Assembly (NCBI GenBank): GCA_015680685.1
Contig: MNCI01025159.1
Location: 1 to 32,905, forward strand
Source: Gnetum montanum
Taxonomy: Eukaryota; Streptophyta; Gnetopsida; Gnetales; Gnetaceae
DNA: 32,905 nt
Reading direction: 5' to 3'
A model generated the notes under the pieces. The model saw only the letters and a list, made by a program, of their open reading frames with translations. It was not told the DNA's origin and ran no database searches. How positions within the stretch are numbered: position 1 is the first letter of the stretch; each line of letters starts with the position of its first letter. Below, piece after piece: positions 20,761-31,308 of the stretch. The position numbers and the translations under genes were made by a program.

Positions 20761-21279
20761 TTTCTTGATTTTTGTTTCCATAGCTAGTTCAAATGATGGA
20801 TTGAATTTCGTTTGTTTTTGCTTGACTATTTTACAACCTTCTATTAAAGGAATTTTATGAGTCATCACATTTTATCTAAAAGATTTAAGATCATCATAAG
20901 ACCAAGCAAAATTCTACAAATTATTTCTTAGACATGTTAACAAGTTTTTCTTGAAACTCAAATCTCTCTCCTTTGTAATATTCAACATCTTTGGCATCCT
21001 GTCTAATCCAAAATTCACTACCTCGAAAGATTGACTATTTGAGTTTTGTATATCCTTTCTAACAAGTAAATTTTTCTTGAACTCATGTTCCAAGTCAATC
21101 ATCCTTTTTGGAATGAAATTAGCTTTTGAGTTTGATGACATTTCAAGTATCACTTGACCCTCAAATTCCTATTTGTTTTTCATAAATCTTAGTACTTGAT
21201 CATCATCTTCAAATACTTGTAAATGTCTTATATTATCTGGTACTGATGGCTGATGTTCTTCTTCAACCATTACATCTTT
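20761..21279 (-). pseudogene. Linker between the extra RNase H and RT, element 3
   Basis: The minus strand stays largely open. It includes a 79-codon stretch (21153-20914, KANFIPKRMIDLEHEFKKNL) and the RT approach KQTKFNPSFELAMETKIKKL near 20790. The acidic and basic character and the position suit the disordered spacer before RT. No domain is recognised. Confidence 0.6.
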
Positions 21280-21700
21280 GTAACTTTCTATTATTTGCAT
21301 ATCCAATGTTGAAGCTGCCTTTTCCAAATCATCTACTATAAGATTCTCTGCACTATTTATATGCTCTATTCGACAATGTTGAAACTAATCTAACATCTTA
21401 TAAGCAAGTTGCTTATAAGATCTTAAGAATGAGCTCTTTACTACACAGTTACCCTTTACTTGTTCACAACCTAACCTTGAGTCTCCTTTTATAGTGATTA
21501 GTCTGATCTTTTTGTCTATAGCTATTCTTATACCAATACATAAAGCTTCATACTCAGCTTTTTTGTTAGTACAATGGAAAGATAGATGAATTACTTTGAG
21601 TATTTCAAGTGAATCATTCCTTAATATAACAATACCAACTCCTACACCTTTTGAATTTCATGAACCATCAAAGTATAACTCCCATTTATCCTCATTCTTT
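21280..21700 (-). pseudogene. Second RNase H domain upstream of RT, element 3
   Basis: One frame reads WELYFDGS (Asp 1, DGS at 21661-21669) and GVGVGIVILRN. It then reads CTNKKAEYEALCIGIRIA (Glu, about 21541-21558), ITIKGDSRLGCEQVKG (Asp 2, codon about 21481-21483) and ENLIVDDLEKAAS (final Asp, about 21328-21333). These are the four acidic positions of RNase H, in the style of the cellular/archaeal-type (aRNH) domain acquired by Tat elements: DGS, AEYEAL, GDS.L and a final D. It lies between protease and RT, separate from the gypsy-type RNase H after RT. A few stops interrupt it, for example after DGS. Confidence 0.82.
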
Positions 21701-22019
21701 GATTATTCTTTTTCAGAACTATAATTTTCTTGGAGTGTACAAATTTTGTTTTTAACACCTTCTTTTTCAACCATTTTGCTTCTTCCACTTGAAGTAATGT
21801 TATCAATCATCAAAGCTTCACTATAGATGTATATTTGATTTGGTTCTCCTTTCCAAGGTAGCCACATGTGAGAATAATCTGTTGATATGTAACCTAAGAA
21901 ATTCTTGCTCCAACTTATACTTAATAATAGACTATGTGAATTTGGTATATCTGCTACTTAAATAGTTACTCTATTTCTGATGCGAGGTTCAGAAGCAATT
22001 TCCAATAGAACATTTGGTA

Positions 22020-22335
22020 ATTGACCCACAATCTTCACTCTACTTTTATCCACTTAAACAATCTTTTTATTTGATTTATCACGAATCAAACCAAGTTTCT
22101 TACATATAAACAATGGCATTATAGTAGAAGTAACTCCAGAATCAATTAAACAATTGTGTAAGTATTTATCATTTAATTTCATTGTCAAAAGAAAAGGAGG
22201 AGTTTTCTTATCATATGAGGTTTTTAATTTCTCATCATTATTAGACACATAACTTAACTCTGATTCTCTAACTCTCCTTTTACCTTTAATGAACTCTAAA
22301 GCCTTTCTTTGCTGATCTCCTATTTGAAGCAACTG
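22020..22335 (-). pseudogene. Aspartic protease, element 3
   Basis: A 92-codon open stretch (22332-22054) reads KTPPFLLTMKLNDKYLHNCL, then IDSGVTSTIMPLFICKKLGL. The catalytic triplet DSG is intact and the following 'xNVMP..I...LGL' pattern of plant Ty3/gypsy retropepsins is clear. Downstream the frame continues VKIVGQLPNVLLEIA and FLGYIS, with stops. The gag-to-protease spacer just upstream is Lys/Arg-rich. Frameshifts and stops downstream break it. Confidence 0.8.
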
Positions 22336-22339
22336 ATAA

Positions 22340-23810
22340 AAGCTAATATTGGCCTTGACATGTTTAAGGTATTCAATAAAATCATACTTTCCATCACTAA
22401 TAAAGCTTGGTTTCTTTATCCATTTATTAAAAAACTAATTTGGAGTGCTTTTCTCTACTTGATTGTCTTTATCTTTATTCTTATCTCTTCTATTTAGCTC
22501 AAAACCTTTTCTCTTAGTAGATGGATTAGTAATAACATTTGGGTTTCTAGAAGTAGTTAATATTTCTTTTGATTGAAGATTATATCCATTTTCCTCATTG
22601 TTATTTCATTCCTCACTTGAAGACATATCTTCTTCAAAACTTGATAGAGAAGAAGTATCGCTAGATCTATTGCTAGAAGATTTACTTGCATAATGAACAC
22701 TAGATAACTCATTATCAGATTCAATATCAAGAAATTTGGACATAATTAGATCACTTTCATCCTCATCTTCTACTTACTTAGTGTCTTGATGTTTATGATT
22801 TCTATTTTTCCTTTCTTCCTTGATATTAACTCTTGCGAAGGCTTTTTGAAACTTCACTATTTTGTTAGACATATCTCTCCTTAATTTTCCTTTTTCAAAT
22901 TCTACTCTTTCATGTTCTTGCTCTATCTTAACATGAGATGGACCTGGTAAAGCTTTAAATTAAGCAAAGTCTTGCATAGGAATCATAACTCTTCTCTTTT
23001 TTGAATTGCAATATTTTCTTCAAGATTTAAGTTCAACTATTTTTCTAACTATATAGCTTCACTAAAGTAGTCATTTAGTGTAATTAAGTTTGGAGTTCTC
23101 CTTAACCAAATTGAAATGTTGGGGTTGATAGCCTTAAGATAATTTTCTTTAAGCATTTCTTCTGATGGTCTATATTGTCTTCGAAAGAGTCTACAAATTT
23201 GTTAAAACTTGATGTTGAAATCTCTAATTGAGTCTTTAACTCCTTGCTTAGCTTGTACGAGCCCATAGTATAGTTGTTGTTGATCTAATTGATTACCAAA
23301 CTGGGCTAAGAAAAGATTCTTCATGTCATCCCAACTTGTAATAGTATTATTTGGTAAGTTCAAATACCAAATCTGAGCTATATCCTTTAAATTGGATACA
23401 AACAACCTACAAGCTTGATATTGATGTTAAATATTTGCATGAGCTAAAGCTAACTCAAACATGTGAATATATTCTTTAGCTGAATAAGCTTTTCTAGGAA
23501 TGAAAGGCTTAGGAAAATATTTGTAAACTACCTTAGGAATATCATTGTAATTTTGAAATCCTAATGCTGTAACTCTTTGCCATCCTATTCCTTTGGATAG
23601 TTAAACTTTTAGACTTTCTAGATCTTTTCTTATAAATCGATAAACCAGATATAATGGGTAATCTTCTTGATCTTCTAGTTTTCACTTCACTACTTGTTCC
23701 CAATTCAAAAACTTTCTTTTGTTTTTCTTCTGATGAAGAATTAGTCTTAGAATCAAGAATATCTTTTGAAACTTTTAAATTTTCCAAACTATCAATCTTC
23801 TTAATCATGA
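22340..23810 (-). pseudogene. gag, element 3
   Basis: The N-terminal open stretch (23808-23542) starts MIKKIDSLENLKVSKDILD and is Lys/Arg/Ser-rich. The capsid core at 23405-23202 reads NLKDIAQIWYLNLPNNTITS, WDDMKNLFLAQFGNQLDQQQ and LVQAKQGVKDSIRDFNIKF. This matches the retrotransposon gag pattern 'L...A..WY..LP...I.SW..L...F...F' ending 'SI.DF...F'. Then follow RPSEEMLKENYLKAINPNI and an acidic Ser-rich stretch (SDTSSLSSFEEDMSSSEE, about 22680-22610). No zinc knuckle is seen. Several stops interrupt the frame. Confidence 0.82.
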
Positions 23811-23905
23811 ACTGAAAATATCTAATTTCTTAAGCCTTTACAGTAACAAAGAATTGTTGATGTGCTAAAATTATAAGGCTTATGAACTTAGAGGCTAAAT
23901 TTGCA

Positions 23906-23923
23906 GCCCTCCTTTTGGCGCCA
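23906..23923 (-). other. Candidate primer binding site of element 3
   Basis: On the minus strand TGGCGCCAAAAGGAGGGC starts seven bases after the LTR end (CGAACA). TGGCGCC agrees with the start of the tRNA-Asp-type primer site used by Athila/Tat elements, but the bases after it do not. The seven-base gap is longer than usual. It lies in a perfect 14-base palindrome (23913-23926). Confidence 0.5.
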
Positions 23924-23930
23924 AAAGAAC

Positions 23931-25080
23931 TGTTCGCAACTGTTTGGGACGTGACCGCCAACGAATGTCCTCGAACAGGATTTAGGTGCTTGCTGGTCTC
24001 TGGAAACACCAAGGCCCAGATACCTCCAAATAGATGTAGTAGTTAATGTGAGTATGTGTTTGTGCTATTGTGATGTGCGGTTTTGAAAAATGAAACGATT
24101 GACTCATTGGGAAAACTACAAATGACTTATCTTAAAGAGATTCAGCCAACTTTGCAAAGTACTATGAGTTTTTGAGAGTTCCTATTTTGTTTAATTGCCT
24201 AGTCTATACGGTTCTTATAATACCTACTTGTAACAAATAAAGTTTTGCAAAAACATTTGAGCACAACTCTGCAAATATACTTCTAATTTTCCCTGGAAAA
24301 AGAGATAGTTCCATAAGAAAACTAGAAATAGAGCGAGATTCAATGGAAATAGAAAGAAGAGAACAAGAAAACAGATTTGTGTAAAAATTTCAAATGTTTA
24401 AACAAGGTAAAATGATACGAGTAAATACTTTACAATAAAGCGATTCCAAATTCAATAACTACGAATTGTTCAAAACTTCCAAGACTCAAATAAGCAATTT
24501 CTTCAAGACAATCTTACTATGCTACCCAAAAAATTGTTGCGTAAACTATCACATACGAGACTTTATTTTGGCTAGATAATGGCTATCAACAATTGCATTC
24601 AACAGAACCTTCAAAAGACGTGAAAATTTCTAATTGAAATACCATGGAGATTCACTTTAAAGATAAAAGAAGCTATTCCGGTCTTATCAAAATACCAAAG
24701 ATTTTTTGAACCCTCTTGACTATTGAATCATTCAATGGCTTGACTATATGTAGAGGCTCTTTTACAAAAATCTCAATAGTGGTTCTTATACATTGCACAA
24801 TAATAAAATTTACTACTAAAATTCTCTTAAGGCTTTTAAACACAAGCTCTTCTATGGTAAAATTTTAATAGAAATCTTTTATTATGCAACAAGAAACAAT
24901 AAGATCAATCTAAATATCTCAAAATTACTTGTCAAGCATGATGTTATCTAAACCACTAGCTAAACAATTTAAACAAAATAAAAAATAATAAGAATAACTC
25001 ACAGGACTATGAAAAAGAGGCTGAAATGTTGTCTTTAACAAATCATCTTATAAGTAATATTTCACAATGTCTTCTTTACA
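23931..25080 (-). repeat. 5' LTR of element 3 (1150 bp)
   Basis: It has the same length as the 3' LTR and near-colinear sequence. On the + strand it begins TGTTCGCAACTGTTTGG (the only copy with an intact TG) and ends TTCTTTACA. Its U3 end at 25080 does not touch host DNA or a target duplication. It is joined instead to the inverted fragment at 25081. Confidence 0.93.
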
Positions 25081-25529
25081 AAAATCTGCTTTCTTATTCT
25101 GTTCTTTCTATTTTCATTGAATCTCGCTGTATTTCTAGTTTTTTTGTAGAACTATCTCTTTCTCTAGGAAAAATTAGAAGTAGATTCGTAGAGTTGTGCT
25201 CAAATTTTTTTTCAAAACTTTATTTATTACAAGTAGGTATTATAAAGATTGCATAGACTAGGAAATTAAACAAAATAGTAACTCTCAACAATTCACAATA
25301 CTTTGTAAAGCTGGCTAAATCTCTTTAAGATAAGTCATTTATAGTTTTACACACAACCCAATCGTTTCATTTTTCACAACCGCACACCGCAATAGCACAC
25401 AAACATACTCACATTAACTACTGATTCTATTTGGAGGTATCTGGGCCTTGGTGTTGCCAGAGACCAGCAAGCACCTAAATCCTGTTTGAGGACACTCATT
25501 GGTGGTCGCATCCCAAACGGTTGCCAATA
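25081..25529 (+). repeat. Inverted LTR fragment (449 bp) at the outer end of element 3
   Basis: The reverse complement of 25529-25081 matches the first ~449 bases of both LTRs, from TATTGGCAACCGTTTGG to 'aagaaagcagattt'. This is the U5-side part of an LTR in opposite orientation to the adjacent 5' LTR. It ends exactly at the LTR terminus, next to the target duplication GTAAG (25530-25534). At the inner junction the two LTR parts share the short run TGTAAA. The 76-codon + strand ORF here is a by-product. Confidence 0.92.
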
Positions 25530-25534
25530 GTAAG
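25530..25534. repeat. Target site duplication GTAAG, right copy (element 3)
   Basis: This is an exact copy of 16791-16795. Its place outside the inverted fragment shows that the fragment was part of the molecule that integrated. Confidence 0.88.
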
Positions 25535-26726
25535 AGTGAATAATATTGATTCATTGTGGCATCCAAGGGTTCATGTGCTCCTTATTTTTAGCCTTGGATT
25601 TTCCTCCTTAGATTAGACACTTTAAAATATGTTTATATTTGTCATTGAATAGTTCTAACATGGTACTCCACCTTTGGATGAATTTTGGTTCTAAGGGTCA
25701 GTATCAACTTTCAGCTTCCTTAATGAGTGTCCTTGGGAAAAGCTTGAGTTTCTACCACTCATTCTCGATGTTTTTTAAGGCATATGCATCTTGAAAAGCT
25801 TGTATATGTGTCTACAGATTAGAATTGAATCCCCCCTCAAATCTTGGGATATTGTTCATATCTAGGCACTTGATCCAACTGTCCTTGATATGCCTAGTTG
25901 GAATTCTTACTACCTCCACAATGTTAAGCATACTTCGAGTCACTAGTAAAGGTTCATCATCATCACTGCGTTGATGATGCCAATGATGGTTCTAGCCACC
26001 CCTTCAATTTTGGTGGCTTCACAGTCATTATTATTTCATTGATCACCTTCATCATGGTTGTTTCAATGGTGACTTTTATGAAAACCATCAGATGAAGAGG
26101 AAGGTGGATTGCCACCACCACCGTAGTGTCCATCACCACTCTTATGTTTTCTATAATCTTCATCATTAAATCCCTTATTATTGTGATGTTCACCCGAGTC
26201 CCTACCTTGGCTATCACTCTTCCTTGAAATTGGTTTACGAATAGTTAATCGTAGGGTCAAGTTCATACCCTCACCATCATTAGTAGGGGGTTGGAGATTT
26301 TTCATGTTGAGAACCTTCCAAGGGAGGATCCTCATTTTCCTCTTGATCTAGTAGGAAGAAGGGGTTAGTGTAATGTTTCCCTTTTGTGGCTTCATGGAGT
26401 CTCTCCTAATGTTTATCCCACTTACATTGTGTTTTAGTGGGATGATAGTTCTAAGTGTCATATCCATCCACAACATACTCTTCATGAAGATATGCTATGC
26501 CCAACTTCTTAAGGGTTTTAATTAGCATTTTGGGCACAAATCTATCATTGGACAAAAAAATATTACCATTCATATCATGCCATGGAATTTTTTCATCTTG
26601 ATGTAGGATGAAGGTGAGATTTAGCACAAACTCATTTGGATGAGTGTACACCACCTTGCATTCTTGTGGGACTAGTGGATTAGTATCATCATGCTTACGA
26701 GAAGAAGAAGACATCTTGTAAAACAA
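25535..26726 (-). pseudogene. gag N-terminal part, element 2
   Basis: An open stretch from ATG 26714 (or in-frame ATG 26726) begins MSSSSRKHDDTNPLVPQECK and runs to 26451. Next comes a hydrophilic Gly/His/Ser/Asn-rich linker (26335-26063, GDGHYGGGGNPPSSSSDG). The capsid starts near 25890: IPRFEGGFNSNL, THIQAFQDAYALKNIENEW, KLKLFPRTLIKEAES and FIQRWSTMLELFNDKYK. It then continues HEPLDATMNQYYSLL up to element 3. After element 3 the frame continues RCPIHG at 16790. Stops replace Trp in the 'W(Y/L)..L' motif. Confidence 0.78.
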
Positions 26727-26849
26727 AATGAAATTGTTAGTGTGCTTTTATAATTTATGTATAGTTAGAATGTTATTGACTTTTAGGTTTGTACAATGAT
26801 ATTAGTGGTATCCACTTAGACATAAATAATTCATGTTCTACAAACAAAG

Positions 26850-26868
26850 TTCCCGACAACAATGCCAA
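26850..26868 (-). other. Primer binding site of element 2 (tRNA-Asp type)
   Basis: On the minus strand, directly after the LTR end, the sequence reads TTGGCATTGTTGTCGGGAA. It matches the tRNA-Asp-type site TGGCGCCGTTGTCGGGGA of Athila/Tat elements except for a few changes, two of them CG-to-CA/TG type. It supports the lineage call and the LTR border. Confidence 0.75.
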
Positions 26869-27811
26869 TGATGAATGATGAGGTACCCCTATGCCCAACC
26901 ATATGAATCACAAGTGTTTATGTATGATCTGGTAAAATTTTGTGGACTTTATTGTTTCTACTTCACTAGCCCTTTAGGAAGTAAATCTAACCTTAAAGTC
27001 AATTGTTGTCCTCCCAATTACACTTGCAATGTTCATGGGTATGGTTAAGTGTAACTGAGGTGTCCAATTTTTATCATTTTGTATTTTATATTGTGGGTGC
27101 TCAGAATGTAGATAAAAAGAAGTTTAATTAACTAATCTATATGACTAATTAACTAATCATGTAACTAATCCTAACATAAGCATTTGTTCCCACTTTCTGT
27201 ACATGTCCTGAACCCATGTATCCATTCCTGGGTGACCAAATGCTATGCTACTGGGCGTACCAAGCAATAATGTTATTGGGATTACCAAGTGAATGTGTTA
27301 TGCTCAAAATGTTTGTACTTATGTAGTTAATCTATTTAGTTTAATAATCTCATTAACTCAATTTCTGGAAAATAATTATGAAATAATTGAGAATAATTAA
27401 CAAATAATTGAAAACATTGAATGCATAAATAAAAGAGCTAATCTATCCAAAGTGCTACAAGGTTTATCAAAAAGCTGATCTTTATTATCGCACATATTGT
27501 CATGCGTAGGTATAATAATTCTTGAATAAAGATTTGTACACTCAATGAATCCTACTATGGGCACTTGGGGAAAAAATTCTAACTTTCGAATGAAAAAAAA
27601 TGCAAGAGCTTCACTACTACTAAAATTTGGACTCCCCATAAATGCGGTTGGTAGGCACATATTCATAGGCAATGGATAGATACCGCATTGATGAGGCATC
27701 ATCAATGTAGGTTGAAATATGTTGATAGGGCCTCATGGACAAGGCCTTGTCGATGTGGTCAGCTACATTGATGAGGCCTTGTCAATGTAGCCAACCAATG
27801 ACGACTCATGA
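26869..27811 (-). repeat. 5' LTR of element 2 (943 bp)
   Basis: It pairs with 8600-9517. It runs from TGATGAATGATGAGG to GACTCATGA (TCATCA with one transversion) on the + strand. The U3 end holds a cluster of GGCCT palindromic motifs (about 27680-27795). The TATA-like site is TATGAATA on the minus strand (27660-27667). Confidence 0.92.
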
Positions 27812-27816
27812 ATATG
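27812..27816. repeat. Target site duplication ATATG, right copy (element 2)
   Basis: This is an exact copy of 8595-8599 at the outer end of the 5' LTR of element 2. Confidence 0.88.
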
Positions 27817-28350
27817 TTTTGTTGAGAATGACCAAGTAGGTTAGGAAGATTTACAAGTTGTTTAAAATAGCTTAAGATGATCAGGTGATCTATACAAATA
27901 TTTGAAGAATATTTCTCATGTTTGTAGTTAGTAATTAGATGTTTGTTCATGTCTCTTCACTAAAGGGCTTAAGACATTTTGATTATAAGGGAAAGCATGC
28001 ACCTTGTTACATTAGGTTGTTTAACTTTCTTTAACATATAGGAGAGGTTGCATATCATGTTATTTTGTCTTCATATCGTTTGAGCAAGAATGATGTGTTT
28101 CATGTCTTTAGGCTAAAAAAGTATGTTTTTGATGATAGTTAGGTTGTCAATTAGACTAAGGTATAGCTTCAAGCTAATGTCTTGTATGTAGAGCATCTCA
28201 TTAGGATTATGGACTTGATGGAGCATTAGTTCTGCAATAGGATTATGCACATGATGAAGGTCTTATGAAGTCATCATGATTTTTGGGATGCTACTTTGGA
28301 GCCTGAGTATGATTTATGTTATTCCCATCCTAAGATCTAGGAAATAGATT
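27817..28350 (+). pseudogene. Integrase C-terminus and chromodomain-like tail, element 1
   Basis: Beyond element 2 the integrase frame continues with residues like LLRMTK and KIYKLFKIA (the 'KL.RERLK.AQSRQKSYAD' helix). It then reads FVHVSSLKGLKTF, matching 'VFL.VSP.KG..RFG', and NDVFHVFRLKKYVFDDS, matching 'VHNVFHVS.LRKY..D.S'. The tail HLIRIMDLME, MMKVL, FWDATLEPEYDL and YSHP fits the chromodomain end '(R)ILD...VKVLW....EATWE.E..M...YP' of chromoviruses. Stops and at least one frameshift are present. Confidence 0.87.
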
Positions 28351-28353
28351 CTT

Positions 28354-28366
28354 AAGGAAAGGAGGA
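28354..28366 (+). other. Polypurine tract of element 1
   Basis: AAGGAAAGGAGGA lies directly before the 3' LTR start (TATATCAACCC). Thirteen purines in a row in this position are the normal plus-strand primer and set the LTR border at 28367. Confidence 0.85.
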
Positions 28367-31308
28367 TATATCAACCCATATTTTTAGGATCTTTGGTATG
28401 TATGACACATTATCGAGTTTGTGTTTCTTATGCTTGGGTGTGCATCTTGCATGTTATCACCTTGATATACTTCATGTTTATATGCTTTATATTTTATGAT
28501 AATGAGTTTTGACATACATGTATTAATTAATGTTCATGTGCATCTTTTGGTATTTATATGTATATTTATTACCATTTAGTAGATGTGCACTAGTCCTATG
28601 GTTGAGTGTGGTAGGATTTCACAATAGGTTGGTTGAAAGGATGACATGGCATATGATCTATGGTTTGCTTGATATTCCAAGAGTATATTTTATGATATTT
28701 TTTTATGTTATGTTAGTAGCTATTATATTTAATTTAATTAGTTTTGGTTTTTTGAGGATTGTTAGGATATTTTTGAAATGATGATTTTTCTTTAGTATAT
28801 GCTTTTGGTATGTGTAGAAGTTATGTGAGAATAAAATAAGTTATGTGTGTGTCATAAGTATTCATGGAATTATTCCTTTGATTTATTGATTTTTTAAATA
28901 ATTGATGGATTTATTCCTTTCATTTGATTTTGTTAATCTTCTATTAAGTTTTTCCATGACTCTTTCATTCTACAAATCTTGACAATTTGGGATTACAATG
29001 GAGAGATGCTATAGGAAATCAAAACCTATGGAGGTATTGGTGGATTTTAAATAGAATTTTCTTCCATTAAATCCATACTATTCTACTTTCTTCCCTTGTA
29101 GATTTATTTATGTAGATTTGAAGATGAATAATCTTATCCCCTTTTTCCATTATGTACTTCAAGTTTTGTGTATACTACATGGGATGGATTTTACAGAGTA
29201 ATTTCTTAGATTTTGTGCATATGTTCTTGGGAGATGTAGGTATTTTTTTGATGATATGAGAAGAGATATTTTTTATTTTAATTTATATTATGAATTTTAT
29301 ATAATTCTTATATTGATCTATGAAATTGATTAATTTTCTATCTTTCTTATTTTTTTAGCCTATAATTTTCTTTCATGGATTTAGGATTTTAAGGTGTAGA
29401 GAAATGCATTAGCAGGATAGATGTGCCTTAGTAAAATATTTTTATCTTTTAATATTTGAGTTAAGATTTGATCTATATATTTTAGAACTCCTAATGAAAA
29501 TTTCTACAATTTAATAAAAAGAGTCACCTTAAAACTCATAGTAGATTTCCATTATGAGTCAACCATTTAGACTTATTTGAAATCATAGAAATTTTTATGA
29601 TGCTAATTTAGGATGCTATATCTATGGAATTATAAAACATAAAACTCTAAAATTTTACATGAATATTTTTATATTTATTATTATTTAGATAAAACTTGAA
29701 TAATTTAAAAAATTTATTTTGATTAAATTATAAATTTATATTTCTATACTATTTGAAATTGCATCAATTTTTATAGTGGAGATTTAAAAACCCATATCTT
29801 CCAGACTATGATAGATTTTGATCTGAACTTCTGACCGTATATTTTGATGAATGCTAGATTGGAAATAATTTTGGAATCAGCCAAAAATGGTATGTAATTG
29901 TATAGTTATTATTCATTCACTATGAGCAATATATTTTGTTCCTATTTTGGCTTGATTACATAACCCTATTTCATGGCTTAATATCTATGTATGTCTAATA
30001 GATATCTCCTTAAATTTTTAACCAAGACTAGGTATGGATGTTATATTTTTTACATTTCTAAAATTTTTATAAAAATTAAAGTAATGGTAGAATGATAATA
30101 ATTTTACTAACTATTATGTATTTAGACTATGATCTATTTCTAGACTCAAACTTGAAATTGATAGAGGCCTTGATACCTATGTTAAAATAAAAAGTTTGGT
30201 TATGTGTGTTAATCATTTAGATATGATACTTTGGTATTGCTATGTATGAAGTGAGTCTTCGTAGACACCTCTAACACTAGTATTTTGGAAATGTACGAAG
30301 TGAGCCTTGGAGAAGTTTTTGATTCAATTTGAGAATAATAAATCCATGCACATTGTAGTTTAATATTTGGGTTGGATACATTTTAGCTTTGAAATTTAGA
30401 AAAGTACATATGAAAAATTTGCTAGAAATTTGACACTAAGTGTGATGCATGTTAGTTTCTTGTTTGGAGGTTGAGGAGTGGAGTGATAATTTTTCAGAGT
30501 TAGGAATGTTTGGTTTAGATTGATATGGTTGTATGATGTTGGTTATTGGTTAGGTTCCTTTGATAACATGTTAGAGTTGAAAAATCATGGTATTGATAAT
30601 GTTTGGTGGTTGGATGTTTGGTTATATACTTGTTTGCTTATTTAGGTATACTTGAACTAATATGTTTTGCATGGTAGTCATGCTCATCTAGCTCTCATTA
30701 AGTCTACCCATTATTTAGTTAGAGAGAATGGTAAGGCTTCTCACAATGTTTTAAATTAATATCTCCTTTTTATTACAAGACAATCCAAGTGTGTGGAGAT
30801 TGGAGATCTTGGATGATTATTTGATTAAAATTTAGAATTATTTATGATGTTATATTCTCATATTTGAGCTTTGGCTATTTATGCATTAGATATTTTAGCA
30901 TTGTGTTAAATATTATTTCTCTTTCTAGCTTTTAGATTTATGGATTTTTATAGGCTAGACCTTTGATATAATGGTGATCATATATTTATGGAGATTTAGA
31001 TTTATAGTTTATTTATTCATCTTGTTCATTTCATATTATTTTTAGTATATGGTCTAGTTTATTTTTTATCTAGTTAGATTCTATTTCCTACATATATGTT
31101 CATAATTTTTTCTATTTGCATATTATTTCTCTTTTGCTATTTAGTTTCATCTCCTTTCTTGGATCATGGATTCATGCTAAGTTCCTTTTACTTCCTTATG
31201 TTGTGTAGTTCATTCTTCATCTTACTTTTTGCCATGGCTAGCCATTCATTAGGGGTTTTACCCAACTTAATGCTCTCCAACCTAAGGTTTAGGAAGGAGG
31301 ATGTTACA
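28367..31308 (+). repeat. 3' LTR of element 1 (2942 bp)
   Basis: It is colinear with 1378-5152 apart from a gap of about 830 bp. After 'ttggtattgctatgta' (about 30235-30250) it jumps to sequence matching 5' LTR position ~4080 ('gaagtgagtctt'). It ends ATGTTACA, followed by the target duplication TGAAC. Small ORFs (28530-28781, 31096-31311) are chance frames in AT-rich LTR DNA. Confidence 0.9.

Larger units (their letters stand above)
16796..25529 (-). mobile_element. Element 3: Ty3/gypsy retrotransposon with extra RNase H and two U5 ends
   Basis: It is oriented right to left. From the right it holds a 449-bp inverted LTR fragment, the 5' LTR (25080-23931), a candidate primer site, gag, protease, an extra RNase H, RT with its usual RNase H, integrase, a short tandem repeat, a polypurine tract and the 3' LTR (17945-16796). 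Both LTRs are exactly 1150 bp. It is the best preserved of the three elements, with one open run of 350 codons. The domain set suggests the Tat branch or a gymnosperm relative. Both outer termini are U5 ends, which is abnormal. Confidence 0.92.
8600..27811 (-). mobile_element. Element 2: Tat/Athila-type Ty3/gypsy retrotransposon
   Basis: It is oriented right to left. In its own direction it holds the 5' LTR (27811-26869), a tRNA-Asp-like primer site, gag (split by element 3), protease, RT, RNase H, integrase, a further ORF, a polypurine tract and the 3' LTR (9517-8600). LTR termini are TGATGA/TCATCA, with one mutated base in the 5' copy. RT sequence style (FMDD active site), the primer type and the post-integrase ORF point to the Tat/Athila branch. 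Every gene is broken by stops. The element minus its insertion is about 10.5 kb. Confidence 0.92.
1378..31308 (+). mobile_element. Element 1: Ty3/gypsy chromovirus (Tekay/Del-like), host of the nest
   Basis: This is an LTR retrotransposon with two diverged LTRs, an initiator-Met-tRNA type primer site, a polypurine tract and a 5-bp target duplication. Its + strand pol remnants run protease, RT, RNase H, integrase and a chromodomain-like tail, the order of Ty3/gypsy chromoviruses. Integrase is interrupted twice: by a ~0.49-kb insertion (about 7684-8175) and by element 2 (8600-27811). Most of gag is missing. Stops and frameshifts occur throughout, so it is inactive. The Tekay/Del assignment rests on the long LTRs, the primer type and the C-terminal tail, not on a phylogeny. 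Confidence 0.9.

Noticed and set aside
25026-25256. 76-codon + strand ORF
   Set aside because: It spans the junction of the 5' LTR and the inverted LTR fragment of element 3, so it is not a gene.
16796-25529. Inverted repeat arms suggesting a DNA transposon or MITE
   Set aside because: The arms are LTR sequence, and the interior encodes gag, protease, RT and integrase. The inversion is a variant end of a retrotransposon.
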